Assembly: GCF_051903075.1 (NCBI RefSeq)
Contig: NZ_CP182422.1
Location: 5,518,001 to 5,582,000, forward strand
Direction: 5' to 3'
Origin: Embleya sp051903075
GTDB taxonomy: Bacteria > Actinomycetota > Actinomycetes > Streptomycetales > Streptomycetaceae
DNA length: 64,000 bases
Shown here: piece after piece, positions 32,637-41,966 of the stretch
Position numbering within the stretch: the first letter of the stretch is position 1
Layout of the letters: each line of letters opens with the position of its first letter
Translations under genes and position numbers: made by a program
The notes under the pieces: generated by a model
Told to the model about the DNA's origin: nothing
Databases searched by the model: none
Seen by the model: only the letters and a program-made list of their open reading frames with translations

Positions 32637-35105
32637 TCAGACCGCGCCGGGTGGACCGCCGACCACTTCGACGTGCTTGGCCAGCGGGGTGCCCGAGCCG
32701 TCCCGACGCGGGTCCGGGGTGGGCAGCTCGACCGGCTGCCCCTTGGCGTCGGAGCCGCGTGCCGGCGCCGGGCCCGCCCAGGCCAGGCGCAGCGTGGTCT
32801 CGCCCTTGAGGAAGCGCTGACAGCGCACCCCGCCGGTGGCCCGGCCCTTGCGCGGATACTCGGCGAACGGGGTGACCTTGCAGGTGCCGTGTTCCGCGCC
32901 GAACAGCGCGTCGCCGCTGTACGCGGCCACGGTGACCACCACCGCGTCGGCGCCCGGGTCGACCGCGGTGAACGAGAGCACGGACTGCCGGTCGCCAAGC
33001 TTGATGCCGGCCATGCCGCCGGCCGGGCGGCCCTGGGGCCGGACCATGGACGCCTGGAAGCGCAACAGCTGCGCGTCGTCGGTGATGAAGACCAGGTCCT
33101 CCTCGCCGGTGCGCAACTCGACCGCGCCGACGATCGAGTCGCCGTCGCGCAGCGCGATCACCTCCAGGTCGTCCTTGTTGGCCGGATAGTCCGGCACGAC
33201 CCGCTTGACCACCCCCTGCGCGGTGCCGAGCGCGAGCCCGGGGGAGTCGGCGGAGAGCGTGGTCAGGCACACCACACGCTCGTCGGACTCCAGGGAGACG
33301 AACTCGGACAGCGGGGCGCCGCCGGCCAGGTTCGGCGCGGTCGCGGTCTCCGGGAGCGCGGGCAGGTCGACCACGTTGATCCGCAGCAGCCTGCCGGTAC
33401 TGGTGACCGCGCCGACCTCGCCGCGCACCGTCGCCGCGACCGAGGAGACCACCAGGTCGTGTTTGGCCCGGCCCCCCTCGGGCGGCAGCGGGCCGCCGGT
33501 GGAGGTGCGGGCCAGCAGGCCGGTCGAGGACAGCAGGACCGAGCACGGCGCGTCGGTGACCTGCAGCGGGACCGCCGCGGCGGGGACGTCGGCCGATTCG
33601 AGCAGGACCGTGCGGCGCGGCGTGCCGTACTTCTTGGACACCGCGGCCAACTCGTCGGAGACGACCTTCCGCAGCAGCTTGTCGTCGTCCAGGATCTTGG
33701 TCAGCTCGGCGATCTCGGCGCGCAGCCGCTCCTGCTCGGCCTCCAGTTCGATCCGGTCGAACCGGGTGAGCCGGCGCAGCGGGGTGTCCAGGATGTAGGA
33801 CGCCTGGATGTCGGACAGCGAGAACGTCTCCATCAGGCGTTCCTTCGCCTGGGCGGAGTTGTCGCTGGAGCGGATCAGCTCGATCACGCGGTCGATGTCG
33901 ATCAGCGCGACCAGCAGGCCGTCGACCAGGTGCAGGCGCTCCTGGCGCTTGCGGCGGCGGAACTCGCTGCGCCGGCGGACCACCTCGAAGCGGTGGTCCA
34001 CGTAGACCTGGAGCAGTTCCTTCAGACCCAGGGTGAGCGGCTGGCCGTCGACCAGGGCGACGTTGTTGATGCCGAACGTCTCCTCCATCGGCGTCAGCTT
34101 GTAGAGCTGCTGGAGGATCGCCTCGGGGTTGAAGCCGTTCTTGATCTCGATGACCAGGCGCAAGCCGTGCGAGCGGTCGGTGAGGTCCTTCAGGTCGGCG
34201 ATGCCCTGGACCTTCTTGGACTGCACCAGCTCCTTGATCTTGGCGATCACCCGCTCCGGGCCGACGTTGTACGGCAGTTCGGTGACCACGATGCCCTTGC
34301 GGCGCGCGGTGACCGACTCGACCGTGGCGGTCGCCCGGATCTTGAACGTGCCGCGGCCCTTCTCGTAGGCGTCGCGGACACCGCCGAGGCCGACGATCCG
34401 ACCGCCGGTGGGCAGGTCGGGGCCGGGCACGTGGCGCATCAGGTCGTCGAGGTCGGCGGTGGGGTGGCGGATCAGGTGCCGGGCGGCGGCGACCACCTCG
34501 ACCAGGTTGTGCGGCGGCATGTTGGTCGCCATGCCGACCGCGATCCCGGACGCGCCGTTGACGAGCAGGTTCGGGAACGCGGCGGGCAGCACGCCCGGTT
34601 CCTGCTCCTGGCCGTCGTAGTTGGGGCCGAAGTCGACGACGTCCTCGTCGATCGAGTCGACCATCAACATCGCGGCCGTGGACAGCCGGGACTCGGTGTA
34701 GCGCATCGCGGCGGGCGGGTCGTCGCCGCCGAGGGAGCCGAAGTTCCCGTGGCCGTCGATCAGCGGCAGGCGCATCGAGAACGGCTGCGCCATGCGCACC
34801 AGGGTGTCGTAGATGGGGCCGTCACCGTGCGGGTGCAGCTTGCCCATCACCTCGCCCACGACGCGGGCGCACTTGACGTAGCCCTTGTCGGGGCGAAGGC
34901 CCATCTCGGCGGCCTGGTACAGGATGCGGCGATGTACGGGCTTGAGCCCGTCGCGGGCGTCCGGCAGTGCCCGCGAGTAGATCACCGAGTAGGCGTACTC
35001 CAGGAAGGAGCCCTGCATCTCGTCGACGACGTCGATGTCGAGGATGCGTTCCTCGAAGTCGTCGGGTGGCTGCGGACCGGAGGTTTTCGTACTACGGCGG
35101 GCCAT
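32637..35105 (-). CDS. parC: DNA topoisomerase IV subunit A / GyrA-like subunit
   Basis: This is the DNA-breaking subunit that partners ParE. The 822-aa protein shows the winged-helix entry (YSVIYSRALPDARDGLKPVHRRIL), the QRDR-like region (HPHGDGPIYDTLVRMAQ) and the catalytic Tyr in AMRYTESRL. A long coiled segment follows (LEAEQERLRAEIAELTKILDD). The last 300 residues contain beta-propeller repeats that wrap DNA. ATG 35105 gives the start MARRSTKTSG; AAAGGAG lies about 11 nt upstream. It lies on the opposite strand from parE, about 4 kb away, with DUF485-actP and other genes between them. Confidence 0.93.
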   Translation of the reverse strand: MARRSTKTSGPQPPDDFEERILDIDVVDEMQGSFLEYAYSVIYSRALPDARDGLKPVHRRILYQAAEMGLRPDKGYVKCARVVGEVMGKLHPHGDGPIYDTLVRMAQPFSMRLPLIDGHGNFGSLGGDDPPAAMRYTESRLSTAAMLMVDSIDEDVVDFGPNYDGQEQEPGVLPAAFPNLLVNGASGIAVGMATNMPPHNLVEVVAAARHLIRHPTADLDDLMRHVPGPDLPTGGRIVGLGGVRDAYEKGRGTFKIRATATVESVTARRKGIVVTELPYNVGPERVIAKIKELVQSKKVQGIADLKDLTDRSHGLRLVIEIKNGFNPEAILQQLYKLTPMEETFGINNVALVDGQPLTLGLKELLQVYVDHRFEVVRRRSEFRRRKRQERLHLVDGLLVALIDIDRVIELIRSSDNSAQAKERLMETFSLSDIQASYILDTPLRRLTRFDRIELEAEQERLRAEIAELTKILDDDKLLRKVVSDELAAVSKKYGTPRRTVLLESADVPAAAVPLQVTDAPCSVLLSSTGLLARTSTGGPLPPEGGRAKHDLVVSSVAATVRGEVGAVTSTGRLLRINVVDLPALPETATAPNLAGGAPLSEFVSLESDERVVCLTTLSADSPGLALGTAQGVVKRVVPDYPANKDDLEVIALRDGDSIVGAVELRTGEEDLVFITDDAQLLRFQASMVRPQGRPAGGMAGIKLGDRQSVLSFTAVDPGADAVVVTVAAYSGDALFGAEHGTCKVTPFAEYPRKGRATGGVRCQRFLKGETTLRLAWAGPAPARGSDAKGQPVELPTPDPRRDGSGTPLAKHVEVVGGPPGAV

Positions 35106-35356
35106 GCGCGGCGTTGCTCCTTTGCTTCTTCGGGCCGGCGCCGGGCCGTGTCTCCCGTGTCCGCCCGAGGGCGGCGCGGCCGGGGACGGCCCGCACGGCG
35201 TGCCCATTGTGGCGCGCCGGTGCGACAAGTGAGTGCATCGACCCGGGTGACAGCGTGCTTGGGGGCCGTGCGAGGGGGGAAGGACAGCCCTTTGGCCCAC
35301 GGTTGTGCCGCAGTTCCCGGCCGCCGTTCGAGCAGGAGGAAGAAAGGTTCCGCGCG

Positions 35357-35602
35357 ATGGACGACAAGCAGATCCGCGACCGCATCACCGACATGGTCGA
35401 GCAGGAGCGTGCCTTGCGCGACCGACTTGCGCAAGGCGCGCTCACCACCGACGAGGAACACGGGCGGCTCGCCGAGGTGGAGGCCGAACTGGACCGGTGC
35501 TGGGATCTGCTGAGGCAGCGTCAGGCGCTGCGCGACGCCGGCGCGGATCCGGAGACGGCCGCGGCGCGTCCCGCGCGCCAGGTCGAGGGCTACCAGCAGT
35601 AG
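35357..35602 (+). CDS. DUF2630 small coiled protein
   Basis: The 81-aa protein matches DUF2630: DKQIRDRITDMVEQERALRDRLAQG, then LAEVEAELDRCWDLLRQRQALRDAG. It is almost entirely helical and highly charged, so a small coiled bundle is likely. The function is unknown. ATG 35357 follows a GGAAGAAAGG site. It is divergent from parC, with 251 bp between them. Confidence 0.85.
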   Translation: MDDKQIRDRITDMVEQERALRDRLAQGALTTDEEHGRLAEVEAELDRCWDLLRQRQALRDAGADPETAAARPARQVEGYQQ

Positions 35603-35730
35603 CTCCGCGCGTCCCGCTTCGCCCGTCGCGAACAGCCCCGCGAGCGGGAGTCGAACCGGTCCCGCGCGTCGTTAGGGTGAGGGTGGCCGCCGTCGCGGCG
35701 GTCACCCTCCAGGAGAGGACGGATGGGCTT

Positions 35731-37050
35731 ATGGCAGGACCGGCGACTGCATCGTTGGGGTTCACCGCGACCACGCACACCCTCGGCAACGGGCTCCGCG
35801 TGGTGCTCTCGGAGGACCACGTCGACCCCGTGGCCGCCGTCTGCCTCTGGTACGACGTGGGTTCACGGCACGAAAGGCCCGGGCGGACCGGGCTCGCGCA
35901 CCTCTTCGAGCACCTGATGTTCCAGGGCTCGGCCAACGTGCACGGCAACGAGCACTTCGAGTTCGTGCAGTCGGCGGGTGGTTCGCTCAACGGCACCACC
36001 AGCTTCGAGCGCACGAACTACTTCGAGACGATGCCCGCGCACCAGGTGGAACTCGCGCTGTGGCTGGAGGCGGACCGCATGGGCGGGCTGCTGCAGGCAC
36101 TGACCGAGGAGAGCCTGGACAACCAGCGCGACGTGGTCAAGAACGAGCGCCGGCAGCGCTACGACAACGTGCCCTACGGCACCGCGTGGGAGCGGCTCGT
36201 GGCGATGGCCTTCCCCGAGGGCCACCCCTACCACCACATGCCGATCGGTTCGATGGCCGACCTGGACGCCACCTCCCTGGAGGACTGCCGGGCCTTCTTC
36301 CGGACCTACTACGCGCCGAACAACGCGGTCCTGGCGATCGTCGGCGACGTGGACCCCGAGCAGACGCTGGCCTGGGTGGAGAAGTACTTCGGCACGATCC
36401 CCGCGCACGACGGCAAGCCGGTGCCGGCCGACGGCGCACTGGCGCCGGTGATCGGCGCCGAGCTGCGCGAGACGGTGCACGAGGAGGTGCCCTCGCCCGC
36501 GCTGATGGCCGCCTACCGGATGCCGGCCGACGGCACCCGGGGCGCCGACGCGGCCGACATCGCGCTGACCGTGCTGGGCGAGGGGGAGAGTTCGCGGCTG
36601 AACACCCGCCTGGTGCGGCACGACGAACTCGCGGTGTACGCCGGGGTCGGTCTGATGCGGCTGTCCGGGACCGCTTCGGTGGCCATGCTCGATGTGAAGG
36701 CGTCCGGCTCGGGCGCGGTGGCGGCGATCGACGCGGCGCTGGCCGAGGAGTTCGCCCGGTTCGCCGAGGAGGGCCCCACCCCGGCCGAACTCGAGCGCGC
36801 GCAGGCCCAGTTGGAGCGCGCCTACCTGGACACGATGGCCACCGTCGGCGGTCGGGCCGACGAACTGTGCCGCTACGCGACGCTGTTCGGCGACGCGAAC
36901 CTGGCGTTCACCGCGCTGGATCGGCTGTTGGACATCACGGCCGAGGAGGTGCGGGCGGTTGCCGCCGAGCGCCTGGTGCCGGACAACCGTGCGGTGCTCG
37001 TGTACGAACCGACCGACGACGCGGACGAGAACGAGGAGCAGGTCGCGTGA
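35731..37050 (+). CDS. M16 zinc peptidase, catalytic subunit
   Basis: The 439-aa protein is a member of the pitrilysin/processing-peptidase family (M16B). The inverted zinc motif HLFEH is at residues 57-61, with the distal Glu ligand near residue 139 (DVVKNERRQ). A glycine-rich region and the second half of the clamshell follow. Bacterial M16B peptidases degrade peptides in a closed chamber. The downstream gene overlaps its stop (GTGA at 37047-37050) and encodes a non-catalytic partner, so the two likely form a heterodimer. ATG 35731 lies about 12 nt after AGGAGAGG. Confidence 0.92.
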   Translation: MAGPATASLGFTATTHTLGNGLRVVLSEDHVDPVAAVCLWYDVGSRHERPGRTGLAHLFEHLMFQGSANVHGNEHFEFVQSAGGSLNGTTSFERTNYFETMPAHQVELALWLEADRMGGLLQALTEESLDNQRDVVKNERRQRYDNVPYGTAWERLVAMAFPEGHPYHHMPIGSMADLDATSLEDCRAFFRTYYAPNNAVLAIVGDVDPEQTLAWVEKYFGTIPAHDGKPVPADGALAPVIGAELRETVHEEVPSPALMAAYRMPADGTRGADAADIALTVLGEGESSRLNTRLVRHDELAVYAGVGLMRLSGTASVAMLDVKASGSGAVAAIDAALAEEFARFAEEGPTPAELERAQAQLERAYLDTMATVGGRADELCRYATLFGDANLAFTALDRLLDITAEEVRAVAAERLVPDNRAVLVYEPTDDADENEEQVA

Positions 37051-38411
37051 CCCAGACCGGCGAGATGGTGTTCCACCCGCGCCCCGGCGCGGGAGCGGCC
37101 CGCGAATGGACCTTCCCCGCGCCCGAGCGCTCGGTGCTCGGCAACGGCCTCGCGGTGTTGCGGGTGGACCGGCCCGGACAGAAGGTGGTGGCGGTCGAGC
37201 TGGTGCTCGACTCGCCGCTGGCCGCCGAGCCGACCGAGTGCGAGGGCGTCGCCACGATCATGGCGCGCGCGTTCACCGAGGGCACGGATCGGATGGGCGC
37301 GGAGGAGTTCGCCGCCGAACTGGAGAGCTGCGGCGCGACGATCGACACCGACGCCGACCACCCCGGTGTGCGGGTCGCGCTCGACGTGCCGGCCTCGCGC
37401 CTGGAGCGGGCCTTGGGGCTGCTCGCCGACGCGGTCCGGGCGCCGGCGTTCCCGGCCGCCGAGGTGGACCGTCTGGTGCGCCAGCGGCTGGACGAGATCG
37501 TGCACGAGATGGCCAGCCCGCCCCGGCGCGCGGCGTTCGCGCTGAACGCGACGCTGTTCGACGACGCGGTGCGGCTGTCCCGGCCGCGCGCGGGCACCGC
37601 GGAGAGCGTCGCGCGGGTGGACCGGGCGGCGGTGTGGGACTTCTTCACCGCGCACGTGCGCCCGCAGACCGCCACCCTCGTGGTGGTCGGCGACTTCGCG
37701 GGCGTCGATGTCACGGGTGTGCTGGAGCGCACCATCGGCACCTGGAGCGCGTCGCCCGCCGAGCCCTCGCGGCCGGGCCCGGTGGTCGCCGACGACCACG
37801 CGCGCGTGGTGATCGTGCACCGCGCCGGCAGTGTGCAGACGCAGTTGCTGGTGGGCCGGATCGGCCCGGGCCGCGAGGACGCCTCGTGGCCGGCGCTGAC
37901 CATCGGCACCTACTGCTTGGGCGGCACCCTCACCTCGCGCCTGGACCGGGTCCTGCGCGAGGAGAAGGGCTACACCTACGGCGTGCGGGCGGCGAACCAG
38001 TCGCTGCCGAACGGCTCGCTGCTCGCCATCCACGGCTCGGTGGAGACCGACGTCACCGGACCGGCCGTCGCGGACCTGGTCACCGTGCTGCGCACACTCG
38101 CCGCCGAGGGCCTGACCGACGGCGAGCGGGACGCGGCCGTGCAGAGCATCGTGGGGGTCGCGCCGCTGAAGTACGTGACGCCGCGCGCGGTGTGCGACTC
38201 GCTCGCCGACATGGCCGCCGAGCGGCTGCCCGACGGCTATCTGCCCGAGCTCTACCTGAAGCTGGCCGACGTGGCCACCAAGGACGCCGCCGAGGCGGCC
38301 ACGCGCGGCTTCGATCCCGCGCGCCTGGTGGCGGTGCTCGTCGGTGACGCGGACAAGATCCGCGAGCCCATGGAAGCCCTCGATCTGGGACCGGTCACGG
38401 TCGTCGAATAG
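37047..38411 (+). CDS. M16 peptidase family protein, non-catalytic partner
   Basis: The 454-aa protein has the M16 fold (LGNGLAVLRVDRPGQKVVAVELVLDSPLAAEP, LREEKGYTYGVRA) but no HxxEH motif: the place of the zinc site reads GVATIMARAFTEGT. The R/Y pair (RxxxGYTYG) used for substrate binding is kept. This matches the inactive partner of two-gene M16B systems. GTG 37047 overlaps the preceding TGA, giving translational coupling. Confidence 0.9.
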   Translation: MTQTGEMVFHPRPGAGAAREWTFPAPERSVLGNGLAVLRVDRPGQKVVAVELVLDSPLAAEPTECEGVATIMARAFTEGTDRMGAEEFAAELESCGATIDTDADHPGVRVALDVPASRLERALGLLADAVRAPAFPAAEVDRLVRQRLDEIVHEMASPPRRAAFALNATLFDDAVRLSRPRAGTAESVARVDRAAVWDFFTAHVRPQTATLVVVGDFAGVDVTGVLERTIGTWSASPAEPSRPGPVVADDHARVVIVHRAGSVQTQLLVGRIGPGREDASWPALTIGTYCLGGTLTSRLDRVLREEKGYTYGVRAANQSLPNGSLLAIHGSVETDVTGPAVADLVTVLRTLAAEGLTDGERDAAVQSIVGVAPLKYVTPRAVCDSLADMAAERLPDGYLPELYLKLADVATKDAAEAATRGFDPARLVAVLVGDADKIREPMEALDLGPVTVVE

Positions 38412-38476
38412 GGCGCCGCGGCGGTGGGCGGATCACAACGGTCGGCCCACCGCCAACCGGGATCACCCCGGGCACT

Positions 38477-38482
38477 TACGGT
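38477..38482 (+). promoter_or_regulatory. -10-like hexamer of the P-type ATPase gene
   Basis: TACGGT lies 6 nt before ATG 38489, with no ribosome binding site between. Confidence 0.45.
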
Positions 38483-38488
38483 AGACCC

Positions 38489-40978
38489 ATGACTCAGCCG
38501 TTGCCGGGCGCCGGGCCCGGAGAGACGACAGCCATCCCGCCGGTCGACAGACCCGACGGGAAAGAAAGCGAACCGAACGTGCGCCTCGGCGTCGGACTGA
38601 CCACCGCGGACGTCGCGGAACGGGTCGCGCGAGGCGACGTCAACGACGTCCCCGTGCGGTCGAGCCGATCCACCACCGAGATCGTCAAGGCGAACGTCTT
38701 CACCCGGTTCAACGCCGTCATCGGCGTGCTCTGGCTGATCATCCTGTCCGTCGGGTCGGTCAAGGACGGCCTGTTCGGCTTCGTGATCATCGCCAACACC
38801 GGGATCGGCATCATCCAGGAGATGCGCGCCAAGCGCACCCTGGACCGCCTCGCGGTGATCGGCGAGTCCAAGCCGGTGGTGCGCCGCGACGGACAGGCCA
38901 TCGCGCTGTCCCCGTCCGAACTGGTGCTCGACGACGTGATCGAGCTGGGCGCGGGCGACAAGGCCGCCGTGGACGGCGTCGTGGTCGAGGCCGACAACCT
39001 CGAGATCGACGAGTCGCTGCTCACCGGCGAGGCCGACCCGGTGATCAAGCGCCCGGGCGACCCGGTGATGTCCGGCAGCTTCGTGGTGGCCGGCAACGGC
39101 GCGTTCACCGCGACCCGGGTCGGTCGCGAGGCGTACGCCGCGCAGCTGATGGAGGAGGCCAGCAAGTTCACGCTGGTGGCGTCCGAGCTGCGCAACGGGA
39201 TCAGCACGATCCTCAAGTACGTCACCTGGATCCTCTTCCCGGCCTCGATCGCGCTGATCATCAGCCAGTACCGGCTGGAGGACACCACCTGGCGCGAGGC
39301 GGTGACCCGGATGATCGCGGGCATCGTGCCGATGGTGCCCGAGGGCCTGGTGCTGCTCACCTCGCTGGCCTTCGCGGTCGGCGTGGTGCGCCTGGGCCGC
39401 AAGCAGTGCCTGGTCCAGGAGTTGCCCGCGATCGAGGGCCTGGCCCGGGTCGACGTGGTGTGCCTGGACAAGACCGGCACGCTGACCGAGGGCGGGATGA
39501 ACGTCGCCGAGGTCCGCGAGCTGGCCGAGGGCCTGCCGGTGCGCTCCGCGCTCGGCGCGCTCGGCACCACCGAGCCCCGGCCGAACGCGAGCCTGGCCGC
39601 GATCATCGACGAGTGCCCGGTCGAGCAGGGCTGGACCTCGGTGGAGAGCGTGCCGTTCTCCTCGGCGCGCAAGTACAGCGGGGCGACCTTCGAGGTGGCC
39701 GGCGCCCGTGCCACGTGGCTGATCGGCGCCCCCGAGGTGCTGGTGACCACGCAGGCGCACGGCGACCTGCTGGGCGAGGCCGAGCGGCTCGGCGCGCAGG
39801 GCCTGCGGGTGCTGCTGCTCGTGCGTACCGACGCCGCGCTCGCGGACACGGTCGACGCGCTGGTCGGCGGCCCCGACGGGGCCGATGTCACGCCTGCGGC
39901 GCTGGTGGTGCTGGAGCAGCGGTTGCGGCACGACGCGGGCGCGACGCTGGATTACTTCGCCGACCAGGGGGTGGCCGCCAAGGTCATCTCCGGGGACAAC
40001 GCGATCTCGGTCGGCGCGGTGGCCGCCAAGCTGGGCATCAAGGGCGCCGACCACCCGGTGGACGCCCGGACGCTGCCCACCGATCAGAACGAACTGGCCG
40101 ACGTGCTGGAGGCCAACACGGTCTTCGGCCGGGTCACCCCGCAGCAGAAGCGGGACATGGTCGCCGCGCTCCAGTCGCGCGGCCACAACGTGGCGATGAC
40201 CGGCGACGGCGTCAACGACGTGCTCGCGCTCAAGGACGCCGACATCGGCGTGTCGATGGGCTCGGGCAGCGAGGCCACCAAGGGCGTCGCGCAGATCGTG
40301 CTCCTCGACAACAGCTTCGCCACGCTGCCGTCGGTGGTCGGCGAGGGCCGGCGGGTGATCGGGAACATCGAGCGGGTCTCGAACCTGTTCCTCACCAAGA
40401 CCGCCTACTCGGTGCTGCTGGCCATCCTGGTGGTCATCGCCAACGTGCCGTATCCGTTCCTGCCGCGGCACCTGACGCTGCTCGCGTGGTTCACCATCGG
40501 TACGCCGGCGTTCTTCCTGGCGCTGGCGCCGAACAAGGAGCGGGCCCGGGCGGGCTTCGTCAGGCGGGTGCTGCGCTACTCCGGGCCCTCCGGCGTGATC
40601 GCGGGCACCGCGACGTTCACCGCGTATCTGCTGGCTCGTTCGCACTACGGGGCGACGGACGCCACGCGTACGGCGGAGACCTCGATCGCGACGCTGACGC
40701 TGTTTTTGGTCGGCTTGTGGGTGCTGGCGATCATCGCGCGGCCGTATACGTGGTGGCGGATAGCGCTGGTGCTGGTGATGGGCGCGGGATTCGCCTTGGT
40801 GTTGACGGTGCCGTGGTTGCAGCGGTTCTTCGAACTGAAGCTGGTCGGTACGCAGATGCCGTGGACTGCGGTTGGCTTGGCGGTTGTCGCGGGGCTGCTG
40901 CTCGAGGTGGTGGCGTTTTGGAACAAGCGGCGATTGGCTTTGGAGGTCGCGGCGGGGGCGCCCTCGGCCTCGGCGTGA
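38489..40978 (+). CDS. P-type cation-transporting ATPase (CtpE-like)
   Basis: The 829-aa membrane pump has the actuator TGE motif (LLTGEADPV), the phosphorylated Asp327 in DKTGTLT, a nucleotide-binding KYSGATF segment, and the hinge motif TGDGVNDVLALKDADIG. About ten transmembrane segments are present. The M4 motif reads VPMVPEGL instead of the CPC of heavy-metal pumps, as in mycobacterial CtpE, which is linked to calcium uptake. The transported ion is therefore probably Ca2+ or another divalent cation. ATG 38489 lies 6 nt after TACGGT. Confidence 0.9.
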   Translation: MTQPLPGAGPGETTAIPPVDRPDGKESEPNVRLGVGLTTADVAERVARGDVNDVPVRSSRSTTEIVKANVFTRFNAVIGVLWLIILSVGSVKDGLFGFVIIANTGIGIIQEMRAKRTLDRLAVIGESKPVVRRDGQAIALSPSELVLDDVIELGAGDKAAVDGVVVEADNLEIDESLLTGEADPVIKRPGDPVMSGSFVVAGNGAFTATRVGREAYAAQLMEEASKFTLVASELRNGISTILKYVTWILFPASIALIISQYRLEDTTWREAVTRMIAGIVPMVPEGLVLLTSLAFAVGVVRLGRKQCLVQELPAIEGLARVDVVCLDKTGTLTEGGMNVAEVRELAEGLPVRSALGALGTTEPRPNASLAAIIDECPVEQGWTSVESVPFSSARKYSGATFEVAGARATWLIGAPEVLVTTQAHGDLLGEAERLGAQGLRVLLLVRTDAALADTVDALVGGPDGADVTPAALVVLEQRLRHDAGATLDYFADQGVAAKVISGDNAISVGAVAAKLGIKGADHPVDARTLPTDQNELADVLEANTVFGRVTPQQKRDMVAALQSRGHNVAMTGDGVNDVLALKDADIGVSMGSGSEATKGVAQIVLLDNSFATLPSVVGEGRRVIGNIERVSNLFLTKTAYSVLLAILVVIANVPYPFLPRHLTLLAWFTIGTPAFFLALAPNKERARAGFVRRVLRYSGPSGVIAGTATFTAYLLARSHYGATDATRTAETSIATLTLFLVGLWVLAIIARPYTWWRIALVLVMGAGFALVLTVPWLQRFFELKLVGTQMPWTAVGLAVVAGLLLEVVAFWNKRRLALEVAAGAPSASA

Positions 40979-41163
40979 TGGTGTGACGGGTATGAGCGCC
41001 GCCCCGGTTGCCCGGCGACCTGGGGTGGCGCTCTGGTTGTTGGGCGCTTCGCGCCGGTTCGGGCGGGGCGGGAAGCGGGTGGGCGGAGTCGCGACGTGAG
41101 CGGGGCGGGGGGCCGCAGTCGTGTCGGCGGCGTTGCTTCTTTTTGGGCGCTTCGCGCCGGCTC
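40979..41163. other. Intergenic stretch with paired GGCGC-TTC-GCGCC hairpins
   Basis: This is the first half of a gene-free region after the P-type ATPase. The element TTGGGCGCTTCGCGCCGG occurs twice (near 41040 and 41143). Each copy folds into a GGCGC-TTC-GCGCC hairpin (41043-41055 and 41146-41158). Confidence 0.7.
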
Positions 41164-41222
41164 GCGAGGGGCCGCTTTTCTGCTCCTCCGCTTCGCTCCT
41201 CCGCAGAAAAGCGGCCCCTCGC
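41164..41222. repeat. Long hairpin with 20-bp arms
   Basis: Arms at 41164-41183 and 41203-41222 are perfectly complementary over 20 bp (key core GGGGCCGCTTTTCTGC). The 19-nt loop contains CTCCGCTTCGCTCC, the same 14-mer found in the neighbouring hairpin loop. Confidence 0.9.
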
Positions 41223-41225
41223 TCG

Positions 41226-41266
41226 GGGCTGGGTGTCCCTCCGCTTCGCTCCGGGTCACCCAGCCC
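41226..41266. repeat. Second hairpin sharing the same loop motif
   Basis: Perfect 10-bp arms GGGCTGGGTG / CACCCAGCCC flank a 21-nt loop that again contains CTCCGCTTCGCTCC (41239-41252). Confidence 0.85.
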
Positions 41267-41362
41267 AAACTTTGCGGCTCCGCCGCTCTCCGCGCTGCGC
41301 GCGTCGATCTCCAGGGTTGGCCCGGGTCGGGGGCGCTGACGCGCCAATGGGGGGCTGCGCGC

Positions 41363-41391
41363 GGGGTGGGGGAGTGGTGGGGGGCGGGGGG
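41363..41391 (+). other. G-quadruplex-prone G-run cluster
   Basis: G-runs of 4, 5, 6 and 6 separated by T, AGTGGT and C fit a G4 pattern. It lies just past the stop codon of the reverse-strand 41397-41801 gene. Confidence 0.5.
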
Positions 41392-41396
41392 ATGTT

Positions 41397-41801
41397 TCAG
41401 GGGGTGTGGCGTTCTGTTAGGGCCAGGGTTGTGCCGAGTAGGGCTGAGCCGGCGGCCAGGGTTGCGATGATGGTGCGGTGGCCTCTGGGGAGGGCCTTGG
41501 CGTGTGCTGCGGTGATCAGGACGTCGCCTACGTCGGCAGCGGCGGCCATCAGGGCCCATAGGCGGATCGGTTCGCCGCGTGCTGCGGTGATCATGGTTCC
41601 GAGGCCGAGGGCCAGGTCGCGGCCGCCCAGGGCGCGGGCGAACACCAGCGCTCCGGTGCGGTTCGCGTCGTCGCCGATCCAGGGGCGGGCCACGCGGGGT
41701 GGGTCGAGCAGCGCGACCACCCCCAGTGCCGTACGGGCGCCTCCCCAAGCCAGCGCCGCCGCCCGTCCGAGCCGGTCGAAGTCACCTGCGGTAATCGTCA
41801 C
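41397..41801 (-). CDS. Small four-helix membrane protein (DUF4267-like)
   Basis: The 134-aa product has about four hydrophobic segments (AALAWGGARTALGVVALL, GGRDLALGLGTMIT, WALMAAAADVGDVLIT, TIIATLAAGSALLGTTLAL). Arg/Asp-rich turns such as RPWIGDDANRTG separate them. It resembles DUF4267-type small membrane proteins, but the assignment is from general appearance. GTG 41801 is chosen because TACCGT lies 7 nt upstream on the reverse strand. The function is unknown. Confidence 0.7.
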   Translation of the reverse strand: MTITAGDFDRLGRAAALAWGGARTALGVVALLDPPRVARPWIGDDANRTGALVFARALGGRDLALGLGTMITAARGEPIRLWALMAAAADVGDVLITAAHAKALPRGHRTIIATLAAGSALLGTTLALTERHTP

Positions 41802-41808
41802 ATCCGGC

Positions 41809-41814
41809 ACGGTA
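41809..41814 (-). promoter_or_regulatory. -10-like hexamer of the small membrane protein gene
   Basis: TACCGT on the reverse strand, 7 nt before GTG 41801. Confidence 0.4.
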
Positions 41815-41966
41815 TCGCTCCCACGACACTTCAGCGGCGGGCCATTTCGTGCATTAGCCTCACCCTGCCGAACACACGCACCGGCAACATCGAGCGAGCG
41901 GCGCCGGCGTGACGTCCCGTCACGCGTCCACGGGGGTGGAAGACGGCGCCGGGTCGCCACACGGGG

